A DNA stretch of 13,558 bases from Prevotella sp. (GCA_022732315.1 JAIJUV010000061.1:1-13558), one strand, 5' to 3'. Numbered from the stretch's first letter, positions 1 to 6,863 are shown. Notes: generated from the sequence alone by a model not told the origin. Program-made: numbers and translations.

Positions 1-1
1 C

Positions 2-1273
2 GACCAGATTGAGTTCTCGCTCGGTTGGGGTCAGACGGGTGTCATCGGACGTGTGGGCTTGAAGCTCAACAACTTCTCTATGGCAAACCTCTTCAACAAG
101 AATAAGGAACATCGTGGTATCATGCCTATCGGTGATGGTGAGGTGCTGAGCATCGGTGCACAGACCAACGGTACCTACTACCAGAGCTACAACGTAAGCT
201 ACTCTACCAACTGGTTTGGCGGCAAGCGCCCTATCCAGTTCAGCGTGGGTGCCTACTACAGCAAGAGTACCGACGTGTCAAGCAACTACTACAACAGTGC
301 TTACATGAACAACTACATGAGTTACATGTATGGCTACGGCTCCGGTTACTACAATAACTACGAGAATTATTACGATCCGGATAAGTACATCCAGATGGTG
401 GGTGTGAGCCTCGGTTGGGGTAAGCGCCTCCGCTGGCCAGATGATTACTTCACCCTGTCGGTGCAGTTGGCTTACCAGCGCTACATGATGAGAAACTGGA
501 GCTATATGCTGATGACCAACGGTAATGCGAACAACTTGAACTTGACCATCGCATTGAACCGTACATCAACCGACAACCAGCTCTTCCCACGTCGTGGTTC
601 TGAGTTCGAGGCAAGCGTGAACCTCACTCCACCATGGAGTGCGTTCGACAACAAGGACTACAAGAACCTTGCCAACAACGCCAACTCTCCAACCTACTCT
701 GAGGAGCAGCAGGAGAAGTATCGCTGGATTGAGTACCACAAGTGGAAGTTCAAGGCAAAGACCTATACCGCATTGACCAGCGGTCAGAAGTGTCTCGTCT
801 TGATGACCCGCGTAGAGCTCGGTTTGCTCGGCGCTTACAACAAGTACAAGAAGAGTCCATTCGAGACCTACTATGTGGGTGGTGACGGTATGAGCGGTTA
901 CTCATCTTACTATGGTGAGGAAACCATCGGACTCCGCGGTTACGAGAACGGTTCCGTATCTTATACCCGCAACACCGGTTACTATGCTTATGCCTACGAC
1001 CGCTTCTCACTGGAGTTGCGTTATCCATTCCTGCTGGGCAATACCACTATCTATGGTTTGACCTTCGTAGAGGCAGGTAATGCATGGTATGATACCAAGG
1101 ACTTCAACCCATTCAGCATGAAGCGCAGTGCCGGTGTAGGTGTGCGTATCTTCCTGCCAATGGTAGGTTTGATGGGTATCGACTGGGCTTACGGTTTCGA
1201 CAAGGTATGGAACGGCAGCCAGTATAAGAAGGGTGGAAGCCAGTTCCACTTCATCTTGGGTCAGGAATTCTAA
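2..1273 (+). CDS. bamA: BamA outer-membrane assembly protein, C-terminal part (5' end outside window)
   Basis: This is the core beta-barrel of the BAM complex, which folds and inserts outer-membrane proteins. The reading frame is open from base 2, and the GTG at 53 is only an internal codon: the residues before it (DQIEFSLGWGQTGVIGRVGL) continue the Omp85 barrel pattern. About 423 residues are visible. They lack the POTRA domains, which must lie upstream of the window. Supporting features are alternating aromatic beta-strands, a GLRGYENG segment resembling the conserved Omp85 loop-6 (V/I)RG(F/Y) motif, a late strand ending in GIDWAYGFDK, and a C-terminal strand QFHFILGQEF ending in Phe, as expected of a beta-signal. 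An extracellular loop (about 265-390) is unusually rich in Tyr, Asn and Met. The first ompH gene follows after 11 bases, suggesting an operon. The identity is sure as an Omp85-family protein; BamA rather than TamA is inferred from the neighbouring chaperone genes. Confidence 0.9.
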   Translation, partial: DQIEFSLGWGQTGVIGRVGLKLNNFSMANLFNKNKEHRGIMPIGDGEVLSIGAQTNGTYYQSYNVSYSTNWFGGKRPIQFSVGAYYSKSTDVSSNYYNSAYMNNYMSYMYGYGSGYYNNYENYYDPDKYIQMVGVSLGWGKRLRWPDDYFTLSVQLAYQRYMMRNWSYMLMTNGNANNLNLTIALNRTSTDNQLFPRRGSEFEASVNLTPPWSAFDNKDYKNLANNANSPTYSEEQQEKYRWIEYHKWKFKAKTYTALTSGQKCLVLMTRVELGLLGAYNKYKKSPFETYYVGGDGMSGYSSYYGEETIGLRGYENGSVSYTRNTGYYAYAYDRFSLELRYPFLLGNTTIYGLTFVEAGNAWYDTKDFNPFSMKRSAGVGVRIFLPMVGLMGIDWAYGFDKVWNGSQYKKGGSQFHFILGQEF

Positions 1274-1284
1274 AAACGGATTTT

Positions 1285-1800
1285 ATGAAGAAAATAGTAT
1301 TGATGCTGATGATGGCTGTAGCAGCCATCTCAGCACATGCACAGAAATATGCATTGGTAGATATGGAGTACATCCTGAAGAATGTACCCGCCTACGAGCG
1401 TGCCAACGAACAGTTGAACCAGGTGAGCCGCAAGTGGCAGGCCGAGGTAGAGGCCATCAACCTGGAGGCAAGCACCCTGTATAAGAACTATCAGAACGAG
1501 GTAGTCTTCCTCTCTCAGGAGCAGAAGAAAGCCAAGCAGGATGCCATCATGCAGAAAGAGAAGGAAGCCAGCGACCTGAAGAAAAAATACTTCGGAGCCG
1601 AGGGCGACCTCTACAAGATGCGCGAGGCACTGATGGGACCTATTCAGGAGGAGATATACAACGCAGTGAAGGAAATCTCCGACCTGCGCGGTTACTCGCT
1701 TGTTATCGACAGAGCCAGCAACAATGGAATCATCTTCGGATCGCCAAAAATAGACATCAGCAACGAAGTATTGCAGAAATTAGGCTATTCTAACAAGTAA
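1285..1800 (+). CDS. skp: OmpH/Skp-family periplasmic chaperone, copy 1
   Basis: The product is a 171-residue secreted protein of the OmpH/Skp family, trimeric chaperones that hold unfolded outer-membrane proteins in the periplasm for the BAM complex. Residues 1-19 form a signal peptide (MKK, then a hydrophobic Leu/Met/Ala stretch) with a likely cleavage after AHA. The mature start QKYALVDMEYILKNVPAYER is typical of the family. Residues about 40-105 are rich in Lys, Glu and Gln and should form the long coiled-coil tentacles. The C-terminal part (about 120-171), including LVIDRASNNGIIFGSP, rebuilds the beta-sheet body. The start lies 11 bases after the bamA stop, so cotranscription and a shared role in outer-membrane assembly are likely. 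No clear Shine-Dalgarno is visible, as is usual in this phylum. Confidence 0.9.
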   Translation: MKKIVLMLMMAVAAISAHAQKYALVDMEYILKNVPAYERANEQLNQVSRKWQAEVEAINLEASTLYKNYQNEVVFLSQEQKKAKQDAIMQKEKEASDLKKKYFGAEGDLYKMREALMGPIQEEIYNAVKEISDLRGYSLVIDRASNNGIIFGSPKIDISNEVLQKLGYSNK

Positions 1801-1822
1801 TAAATGTTATTCAAGCAAATAA

Positions 1823-1855
1823 TTTAGGTTATTTCGAGAAATAATTGTATATTTG
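1823..1855 (+). promoter_or_regulatory. Bacteroidetes-type promoter for the second ompH gene
   Basis: A perfect -7 element, TATATTTG (TAnnTTTG), lies at 1848-1855. A weak -33 candidate, TTTA, lies at 1823-1826, 21 bases upstream. This matches the known Bacteroides primary-sigma layout of TTTG, 19-21 bases, TAnnTTTG. Transcription would start near 1862 and leave a leader of about 73 bases. That leader contains a possible 7-bp hairpin (1867-1873 with 1889-1895, one G-U pair). The second ompH gene can therefore be expressed apart from bamA. Confidence 0.65.
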
Positions 1856-1934
1856 CAGCCGATAAGAAAGGGCGCGGCTCTAAACGGGGCTCTTTAAGAA
1901 CAAAGAATAATAATTAAAAAAGAATAAAACAGAA

Positions 1935-2420
1935 ATGAAAAAGCTTATTTTAATGTTGATGCTTTGTGCACCAATGACAATGATGGCTCAGAAGTTTGGC
2001 AAGGTTAACACCCAGCAGATTATGCAGTCTTTGCCTGACGTAGCTAAGGCTAATGGCGAGATGGAAGCTCTCCAGAAGCAGAAGGAGAACGAACTGAAGT
2101 CTATGCAGGATGAGTTGCAGCGCAAGGCTGACGAGTACCAGAAGGGTGCAAGCACCATGAACGCTACTGCCAAGCAGCAGAAGGAGACTGAACTCCAGAC
2201 TCTGCAGCAGAAGATTCAGCAGGCTTACCAGGACGGTCAGCAGGAGTTGCAGAAGAAGAGCAGCGAGCTGATGCAGCCTATCATCGCCAAGGTGCGTGCA
2301 GCTATCGAGGCTGTGGGCAAGGCTGGCAACTATACATACATCATGGAGGATGGCACTGCTATCTATACCGGCGCCAACGTGGTGGATGTAACCAAGGAAG
2401 TACAGTCTAAGATTAAGTAA
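1935..2420 (+). CDS. skp: OmpH/Skp-family periplasmic chaperone, copy 2
   Basis: The product is a 161-residue OmpH/Skp-type periplasmic chaperone. The signal peptide covers residues 1-18 (MKKLILMLMLCAPMTMMA) with the mature protein starting at QKFGKVNTQQIMQSLPD. Cys11 lies inside the hydrophobic core and is too early to be a lipobox cysteine. Residues about 40-110 are almost purely Gln, Glu, Lys and Leu, with repeated LQ/KQ heptad-like spacing, which predicts a long coiled coil. The C-terminal part contains NYTYIMEDGTAIYTGANVVD and ends in QSKIK. It shares the overall plan with the genes on either side but little exact sequence, so these are old duplicates. It has its own promoter upstream (-7 box 1848-1855) and a strong hairpin terminator downstream, so it is probably a single-gene unit, perhaps the major chaperone. 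Confidence 0.9.
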   Translation: MKKLILMLMLCAPMTMMAQKFGKVNTQQIMQSLPDVAKANGEMEALQKQKENELKSMQDELQRKADEYQKGASTMNATAKQQKETELQTLQQKIQQAYQDGQQELQKKSSELMQPIIAKVRAAIEAVGKAGNYTYIMEDGTAIYTGANVVDVTKEVQSKIK

Positions 2421-2448
2421 TCCAACGTAAGTATTACGATAATGAAGC

Positions 2449-2476
2449 TAAGGGCAGGCACAAGTGCCTGCCCTTA
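2449..2476 (+). terminator. Hairpin terminator after the second ompH gene
   Basis: A perfect 12-bp inverted repeat, TAAGGGCAGGCA and TGCCTGCCCTTA, is separated by the 4-base loop CAAG. It is followed by TTTATC, a short U-tract. It sits 28 bases after the stop codon. This is one of the strongest simple hairpins in the window. Confidence 0.85.
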
Positions 2477-2530
2477 TTTATCATCTAGCACATCTATTCA
2501 CAAAAATAATCAAATAAGGTATCACGCATT

Positions 2531-3085
2531 ATGAAAAAGAATCTCTTATTTTTGGCTTTCGCTCTTGTTGCCCTCTCGGCTTCTGCACAGCAGAGCCAGG
2601 CGGGGGAAACACAACAACCAGCTGCCGTGGCTGCACAGCCAGCATGGCGTTTTGGCTACTTCAGCTTTGAGCAGGTTTTTCATACCATGCCTGGTTACGC
2701 CATAGCCAAGCATAATATGGACGAACTGCGCACAAAGTATGATGAGGAGACCAAGCGCGTGGAGAATGAGTTTAACAGCAAGTACGAGGAGTTTCTCGAT
2801 GGCCAGCGCTCTTATGCCAAGACAATCCTGGAAAAGCGACAGGCTGAACTGCGTGAACTGATGGAGAAGAACATCGCCTTCAAGGCTGAGGCGAACCGAC
2901 TCCTGAAGCAGGCTGAGGACGAGGCTTTCGCTCCGCTCAAGGCAAAGGTGAACGAGGAGGCTCAGAAGATAGGTAAGGAGAAGGGATTCGCCTTCATCCT
3001 CAATACCGACAACAATGCCGCTCCTTATCTCAATGCCGAGATGGGTGAGGATATTACAGCTGCGCTGGAGGAGAAACTGAAATGA
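2531..3085 (+). CDS. skp: OmpH/Skp-family periplasmic chaperone, copy 3
   Basis: The product is a 184-residue OmpH/Skp-family protein. Residues 1-19 are a signal peptide ending in SASA before QQ. Unlike the other two copies, the mature protein begins with a Gln/Ala-rich linker of about 20 residues (up to AAQPAWR) before the family core starts at RFGYFSFEQVFHTMPGYAIA. Residues about 65-150 are highly charged (YDEETKRVENEFNSKYEEF and onward) and should form the coiled coil. The C-terminal part has FAFILNTDNNAAPYLNAEMG, again the family pattern. The stop codon overlaps the murI start by four bases (ATGA), which implies translational coupling. No TAnnTTTG element is visible in the AT-rich gap 2477-2530, so its promoter is unclear. 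Function beyond a chaperone is unknown; the linker may give it a distinct client or location. Confidence 0.85.
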   Translation: MKKNLLFLAFALVALSASAQQSQAGETQQPAAVAAQPAWRFGYFSFEQVFHTMPGYAIAKHNMDELRTKYDEETKRVENEFNSKYEEFLDGQRSYAKTILEKRQAELRELMEKNIAFKAEANRLLKQAEDEAFAPLKAKVNEEAQKIGKEKGFAFILNTDNNAAPYLNAEMGEDITAALEEKLK

Positions 3086-3918
3086 TGCTGCCTTCCAATC
3101 CCGGACCTATCGGAATCTTTGACTCCGGATATGGCGGCCTCACCATCCTGCATGGCCTGCGCCAGATGTTGCCGCAGTATGACTACATGTATCTGGGCGA
3201 CAATGCCCGTGCGCCTTACGGATCGCGCTCGTTCGAGGTGGTGTATAAGTTTACCCGCCAGGCTGTGCTGAAGCTTTTTTCCATGGGATGCCATCTGGTT
3301 ATCCTGGGTTGCAATACGGCTTCGGCTAAGGCGCTGCGCTCTATTCAGCAGAGAGACATCCCGGAACTGGACCCTGACCGCCGCGTGCTGGGCATCATCC
3401 GTCCTACCGCCGAGGTGATAGGTACGCTGACCAAGAGTCGCCACGTGGGCATCCTTGCCACCGAGGGAACCATCAAGAGCGAGAGCTACAAGATGGAGAT
3501 AGGAAAGCTGTGGCCTGATATCCAGGTAAGCGGAGTGGCTTGTCCGCTCTGGGCTGCTATCGTTGAGGCAAACGAGGCAGACAGCCCTGGTGCTGATTAT
3601 TTCGTGAAGAAGCGCATCGACCAGCTGATGCGCATGGATGAGGACATCGATACCATCATCCTGGGTTGCACCCATTATCCACTGCTCATGAGCAGCATCG
3701 TGAAGAATCTTCCCGATGGCGTGAGAGTGGTACCACAGGGACAGTATGTGGCAAACAGCCTGAAGGATTACCTGAAGCGACATTCTAAAATGGAGCAGAT
3801 GATAACCCACAATGGCACATGCCAGTATCTGACAACGGAAAGTGAGGAAAAGTTCAAGGAGTCGGCGCTGATATTCCTGCATGAGCAGGTGGACGTGACG
3901 CACGTGGACCTTGAATAG
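3082..3918 (+). CDS. murI: Glutamate racemase
   Basis: The product, 278 residues, interconverts L- and D-glutamate without cofactor, in the cytoplasm, to supply D-Glu for peptidoglycan. Family motifs are all present: IGIFDSGYGG (Asp14-Ser15), the LGDNARAPYG segment at 38-47, the first catalytic cysteine in LGCNTASA (Cys77) and the second in LGCTHYPLL (Cys196, with Thr197-His198). The length matches the family. Translation can start at ATG 3082, overlapping the preceding ompH stop, or at the adjacent ATG 3085; the sequence does not decide between them. Coupling of murI to an envelope chaperone gene fits a cell-envelope operon. Confidence 0.95.
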   Translation: MMLPSNPGPIGIFDSGYGGLTILHGLRQMLPQYDYMYLGDNARAPYGSRSFEVVYKFTRQAVLKLFSMGCHLVILGCNTASAKALRSIQQRDIPELDPDRRVLGIIRPTAEVIGTLTKSRHVGILATEGTIKSESYKMEIGKLWPDIQVSGVACPLWAAIVEANEADSPGADYFVKKRIDQLMRMDEDIDTIILGCTHYPLLMSSIVKNLPDGVRVVPQGQYVANSLKDYLKRHSKMEQMITHNGTCQYLTTESEEKFKESALIFLHEQVDVTHVDLE

Positions 3919-3920
3919 TT

Positions 3921-3948
3921 GATAATTTATAGTTAATAGTTTATAGTT
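3921..3948 (+). repeat. AT-rich direct repeat in the murI-rbfA gap
   Basis: The gap between murI and rbfA consists of GATAATTTATAGTTAATAG followed by TTTATAGTT. The 9-base word TTTATAGTT occurs twice (3926-3934 and 3940-3948), with a TTAATAG spacer, and the second copy abuts the rbfA ATG. On the other strand it reads AACTATAAA. Repeats of this style are familiar from Prevotella and Bacteroides intergenic regions; that is recollection, not something shown here. It may influence rbfA translation, since it occupies the ribosome-binding region. Confidence 0.6.
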
Positions 3949-4284
3949 ATGCAAGAAACAAGACAAAACCGTATATCAAGACTTCTCCAGAAGGAGTTGA
4001 GTCTTATCTTCCAGTCACAGACCCGCATGATGCACGGCGTGATGGTAAGTGTTACCAAGGTAAGAGTGAGTCCAGACCTCAGCATCTGCACCGCTTACCT
4101 CAGTGTGTTCCCATCTGAGAAGGGTGAGGAGATTCTGAAGAATATCAATGCCAACGAGAAGACCATCCGCTTCGACTTGGGCAGAAAGGTGAGAAACCAG
4201 CTGCGCATCATTCCAGAGCTCCGCTTCTTCCTGGACGACAGTCTGGATTACCTGGAGCACATCGACGAACTCTTGAAGAAGTAA
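3949..4284 (+). CDS. rbfA: 30S ribosome-binding factor A
   Basis: The product, 111 residues, binds the immature 30S subunit and helps 16S rRNA 5'-end maturation, particularly in the cold. The N-terminus RQNRISRLLQKELSLIFQ is the usual first helix of the family. It is followed by VMVSVTKVRVSPDLSICTAY, where the VSPDL segment is a family signature of the KH-like fold. The C-terminal RNQLRIIPELRFFLDDSLDY is also diagnostic. Length is normal for the family. The start is fixed by the ATG at 3949 right after the AT-rich repeat; no Shine-Dalgarno is seen. It lies upstream of an ABC permease gene, but a hairpin separates the two. Confidence 0.95.
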   Translation: MQETRQNRISRLLQKELSLIFQSQTRMMHGVMVSVTKVRVSPDLSICTAYLSVFPSEKGEEILKNINANEKTIRFDLGRKVRNQLRIIPELRFFLDDSLDYLEHIDELLKK

Positions 4285-4305
4285 AAGAGAGAACTGAAAG
4301 ATTGA

Positions 4306-4343
4306 AGGGAGTTAAGGAGTTATGACAACTGCCTTGACTCCCT
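4306..4343 (+). terminator. Hairpin between rbfA and the ABC permease gene
   Basis: AGGGAGTTAAGG (4306-4317) pairs with CCTTGACTCCCT (4332-4343) over 12 bp with one G-U pair. The stem is extended inward by AGTT with AACT (4318-4321 and 4327-4330) after a single bulged G. It begins 21 bases after the rbfA stop and is followed by ATATTATAT rather than a clean T-run, so it may be a weak or bidirectional terminator or a processing/stability hairpin. Confidence 0.65.
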
Positions 4344-4368
4344 ATATTATATAAATGAAGTAAGACAA

Positions 4369-5598
4369 ATGAATTTTCCATTCTTTATAGCCCGTAGGTA
4401 TCTCTTTTCCAAGAAGAGTACGCACGTCATCAACGTCATCAGTTCTGTTTCGGTGATTGGTGTGGCGGTGGCTACGATGGCGCTGGTCATCGTATTGAGC
4501 GTGTTCAACGGCTTTCACGACCTGGTGGCATCGCTCTTTACCAGTTTCGACCCGCAGCTCAAGGTGATGCCGGTGGAGGGAAAGACGGTGCCTGCCGACG
4601 ACCCGATACTGACGAAGATACGCCAGTTGCCACAGGTGGATGTGGCTACGGAAACCGTAGAAGACCAGGCACTGGCTATCTATGCCGACCGACAGACAAT
4701 GGTGAAGATCAAGGGCGTGGATGATAACTTTGCAGAGTTATCGCATATCAACGATATTCTTTATGGCGATGGAAGCTTCTCGCTCCGTGCTGCCAACCTG
4801 CAGTATGGCACGGTGGGCATCCGTCTGGCTCAGACGCTGGGCATCGGGGCAAGATGGGATGGCTTCCTGAAGATTTATGCGCCTAAGAAGGAAGGACAGC
4901 TCGACATGATGAGTCCGGGCGACGGTTTCGTGGCCGATTCGCTGGTATCGCCGGGTGTGCTCTTCGCCGTGAAGCAGTCGAAATACGACCAGAATTACAT
5001 CATCACCTCCATCTCCTTCGCCCGCAACCTCTTTGACCAGCAGGGCATGCTCTCTGACCTGGAAATCAGACTGAAGGAGGGCAGCGACTTGCAGGCGGTG
5101 AAGGCAGAGATGCAGCAGATAGCAGGCAACAAATACAAGGTGCTTGATAGGTTCGAGCAGCAGGAGGATACGTTCAAGATTATGCAGATAGAAAAGCTGA
5201 TGGCGTATATCTTCCTGACCTTTATCCTGGTGGTGGCATGTTTCAACATCATCGGTTCGCTCTCGATGCTGATCATCGACAAGAAGAACGATGTGGTGAC
5301 GCTGAGAAATCTGGGTGCCAACGACAAGCAGATAACGCATGTCTTCCTTTTTGAGGGAAGAATGATAGCCGTGATTGGTGCCGTGATAGGCATCGGACTG
5401 GGTTTGCTGCTCTGCTGGCTGCAGCAGCAGTATGGCTTTGTGAGATTGGGTGATTCTGAAGGTTCGTTTATCGTTGATGCCTATCCGGTGAGCGTTCACT
5501 ATACGGATGTGGCAATCATCTTCGTAACGGTCATCGCCGTGGGCTGGCTTTCAGTCTGGTATCCGGTAAGGGCATTGAGCAAGCGTTTGCTGAACTAG
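4369..5598 (+). CDS. LolC/LolE-type ABC transporter permease (FtsX family)
   Basis: The 409-residue product has the layout of inner-membrane permeases that, with an ATPase LolD, extract lipoproteins from the inner membrane for transfer to LolA. The N-terminal signature FIARRYLFSKKSTHVINVIS precedes the first transmembrane helix (about 24-46, ISSVSVIGVAVATMALVIVL) and VFNGFH. A large periplasmic domain (about 50-270) follows. Three further helices lie at about 278-300, 328-350 and 376-398, with SLSMLIIDKKNDVVTLRNLG forming the cytoplasmic coupling segment typical of this family, and the end YPVRALSKRLLN. Four helices with one large periplasmic domain match LolC/E. Bacteroidota often encode a single LolC/E-like protein; LolC and LolE cannot be told apart from the sequence alone. 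No ATPase gene is adjacent. The upstream gap has a hairpin but no perfect -7 element. Confidence 0.88.
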   Translation: MNFPFFIARRYLFSKKSTHVINVISSVSVIGVAVATMALVIVLSVFNGFHDLVASLFTSFDPQLKVMPVEGKTVPADDPILTKIRQLPQVDVATETVEDQALAIYADRQTMVKIKGVDDNFAELSHINDILYGDGSFSLRAANLQYGTVGIRLAQTLGIGARWDGFLKIYAPKKEGQLDMMSPGDGFVADSLVSPGVLFAVKQSKYDQNYIITSISFARNLFDQQGMLSDLEIRLKEGSDLQAVKAEMQQIAGNKYKVLDRFEQQEDTFKIMQIEKLMAYIFLTFILVVACFNIIGSLSMLIIDKKNDVVTLRNLGANDKQITHVFLFEGRMIAVIGAVIGIGLGLLLCWLQQQYGFVRLGDSEGSFIVDAYPVSVHYTDVAIIFVTVIAVGWLSVWYPVRALSKRLLN

Positions 5599-5639
5599 AA
5601 AAAGTATAGGATACAAGAAGATTAGATATTATAGGGAAA

Positions 5640-5740
5640 TAAAAAGTCTATCCGGTGTTGCCGGATAGACGTACGGCAGTGGCGGATGTATGTTCGCCAC
5701 TGCCGTATTTGTATCCGCCAGTGGCGGATAGAACTTTTTA
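5640..5740. terminator. Array of nested palindromes in a convergent gap (bidirectional terminator)
   Basis: The gap between the + strand permease gene and the - strand methyltransferase gene holds three consecutive perfect hairpins. Hairpin A is GTCTATCCGG/CCGGATAGAC (5646-5655, 5661-5670). Hairpin B is TACGGCAGTGGCG/CGCCACTGCCGTA (5672-5684, 5695-5707). Hairpin C is TATCCGCC/GGCGGATA (5712-5719, 5723-5730). The whole unit can also close on itself: TAAAAAGTCTATCCG (5640-5654) pairs with CGGATAGAACTTTTTA (5725-5740) with one bulge. The outer stem supplies A-runs on one side and T-runs on the other, as expected of a terminator working in both directions. The complexity is more than termination requires, so a REP-like mobile or repeated element is an alternative. 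Confidence 0.75.
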
Positions 5741-5749
5741 TGGGGATTC

Positions 5750-6388
5750 TTATTTCTTTCGGATGAGTGTCAAACCATCGCGCAGCGGCAGAATCACCAC
5801 TTCCACGCGAGGGTCTTGGGCTATCATGTCGTTGAAGGCACGGATACCCTTGGTCTGCTGGTCGCGGTCGTAAGCCGGGTCGATGACGTGACCGTCCCAC
5901 AGGGTGTTATCCGCCAGGATGTATCCTCCCGGGTTCAGGATGCCCATCACCATCTCGTAAGTCTCGATGTAGGTGCGCTTGTCGCCATCCACGAAAGCCA
6001 GGTCGAACATCACACCCAGTTTGGGTGCTTCAACGTTGGCATCGCCGATGCGGAAATCAATCTTGTCGGCAACATCCGAACCTTCAATCCAGGGACGGGT
6101 GAAATCCTCCATCTCGTCGTTGATTTCAAAGGTATAGAGCTTGCCGCCCTCCTGCAATCCCTGGGCAAGGCAGATGGCGCTGTAGCCACTGAAGGTGCCC
6201 ACCTCAAGAATATTCTTGGGGCGGACCATCTGCACCAGCATCTTGAGCAGTCGGCCCTGGATGTGCCCGCTCGCCATACGTCCGTGGATGGTATGGATGT
6301 TGGTGGCACGATAGAGACGGTAGAGATAATCACCCTCCGGCTCGATATGCTGGCAGATATATTTGTCGATAAGTTCAGTCTCTGTCAT
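5750..6388 (-). CDS. Class I SAM-dependent O-methyltransferase (family 3, COMT-like)
   Basis: The 212-residue cytoplasmic enzyme belongs to the metal-dependent O-methyltransferase family related to caffeoyl-CoA and catechol O-methyltransferases. The SAM-binding motif is ILEVGTFSGYSAICLA (Glu62 onward), followed by the acidic strand end YTFEIN (Glu88). FVDGDK (Asp134, Asp136) and ADN (Asp160-Asn161) match the metal- and substrate-binding positions of the family. The C-terminus VILPLRDGLTLIRKK is also typical. The start is ATG at 6388; the stop of aroQ lies one base upstream on the same strand, so the two genes form an operon. The physiological substrate is unknown and cannot be read from the sequence; the link to aroQ may only reflect shared transcription. 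Confidence 0.9.
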   Translation of the reverse strand: MTETELIDKYICQHIEPEGDYLYRLYRATNIHTIHGRMASGHIQGRLLKMLVQMVRPKNILEVGTFSGYSAICLAQGLQEGGKLYTFEINDEMEDFTRPWIEGSDVADKIDFRIGDANVEAPKLGVMFDLAFVDGDKRTYIETYEMVMGILNPGGYILADNTLWDGHVIDPAYDRDQQTKGIRAFNDMIAQDPRVEVVILPLRDGLTLIRKK

Positions 6389-6389
6389 C

Positions 6390-6824
6390 TTACTCCCCGT
6401 TTTCCTTCTGTGCTAAGATTCCGGCGATGGCAAGGTCGTAAGACGCTAGACCAAAGCCGCAGATTACTCCGAGGCAGGCGCAGGAGATGTAAGAATGATG
6501 GCGGAACTCCTCACGCTTGTGTACATTCGAGATGTGAACCTCTACGCAAGGGCACTTCAGGCTGCGGATGCAATCCTGCAGGGCAATGCTGGTATGGGTG
6601 TAGGCACCGGCGTTGAGCACCACGCCATCGTAGGAGAAGCCCACTTCCTGCAACTTGTTGATGAGCTCGCCCTCGATGTTACTCTGGTAATACTCAATCT
6701 CCACATCAGGATACTTAGCCTTCAGCTTAGGCAGGTAGCTCTCGAAGGAGTTGCTGCCGTAAATGCCTGGTTCGCGGACGCCCAGGAGGTTCAAATTAGG
6801 ACCATTAATAATCTGTATCTTCAT
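6390..6824 (-). CDS. aroQ: Type II 3-dehydroquinate dehydratase
   Basis: This enzyme catalyses the third step of the shikimate pathway, 3-dehydroquinate to 3-dehydroshikimate, as a dodecamer. The start is placed at the ATG at 6824 because MKIQIINGPNLNLLGVREPG is the family's N-terminus; the open frame runs 55 codons further upstream, but that part overlaps the promoter region and is low-complexity. The resulting 144 residues are the usual length. Tyr22 in IYG is the catalytic tyrosine after Arg17. YYQSNIEGELI, NAGAYTHTSIA (catalytic Asn and His) and EVHISNVHKREEFRHHS (second His) follow in order. The end ASYDLAIAGIL matches the family. It is the first gene of a two-gene operon with the methyltransferase and diverges from xerD. 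Confidence 0.95.
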   Translation of the reverse strand: MKIQIINGPNLNLLGVREPGIYGSNSFESYLPKLKAKYPDVEIEYYQSNIEGELINKLQEVGFSYDGVVLNAGAYTHTSIALQDCIRSLKCPCVEVHISNVHKREEFRHHSYISCACLGVICGFGLASYDLAIAGILAQKENGE

Positions 6825-6863
6825 AATCACATGATTTTTTAAGTCTGTATCGTTTATTTTTTG

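Noticed and set aside
3025..3966. 313-codon open frame on the minus strand opposite murI
   Set aside because: It mirrors murI, which has complete catalytic motifs. The antisense translation is rich in His, Leu and Gln with no recognisable domain, and its start lies in the AT-rich repeat.
4738..5499. 253-codon open frame on the minus strand opposite the permease gene
   Set aside because: It is a shadow of the FtsX-type permease, with His/Gln-rich composition typical of antisense reading of this codon usage.
5816..6616. 266-codon open frame on the plus strand across the methyltransferase and aroQ genes
   Set aside because: It runs across two well-identified minus-strand genes and ends in a low-complexity Arg/Gly-rich tail; no domain is recognisable.
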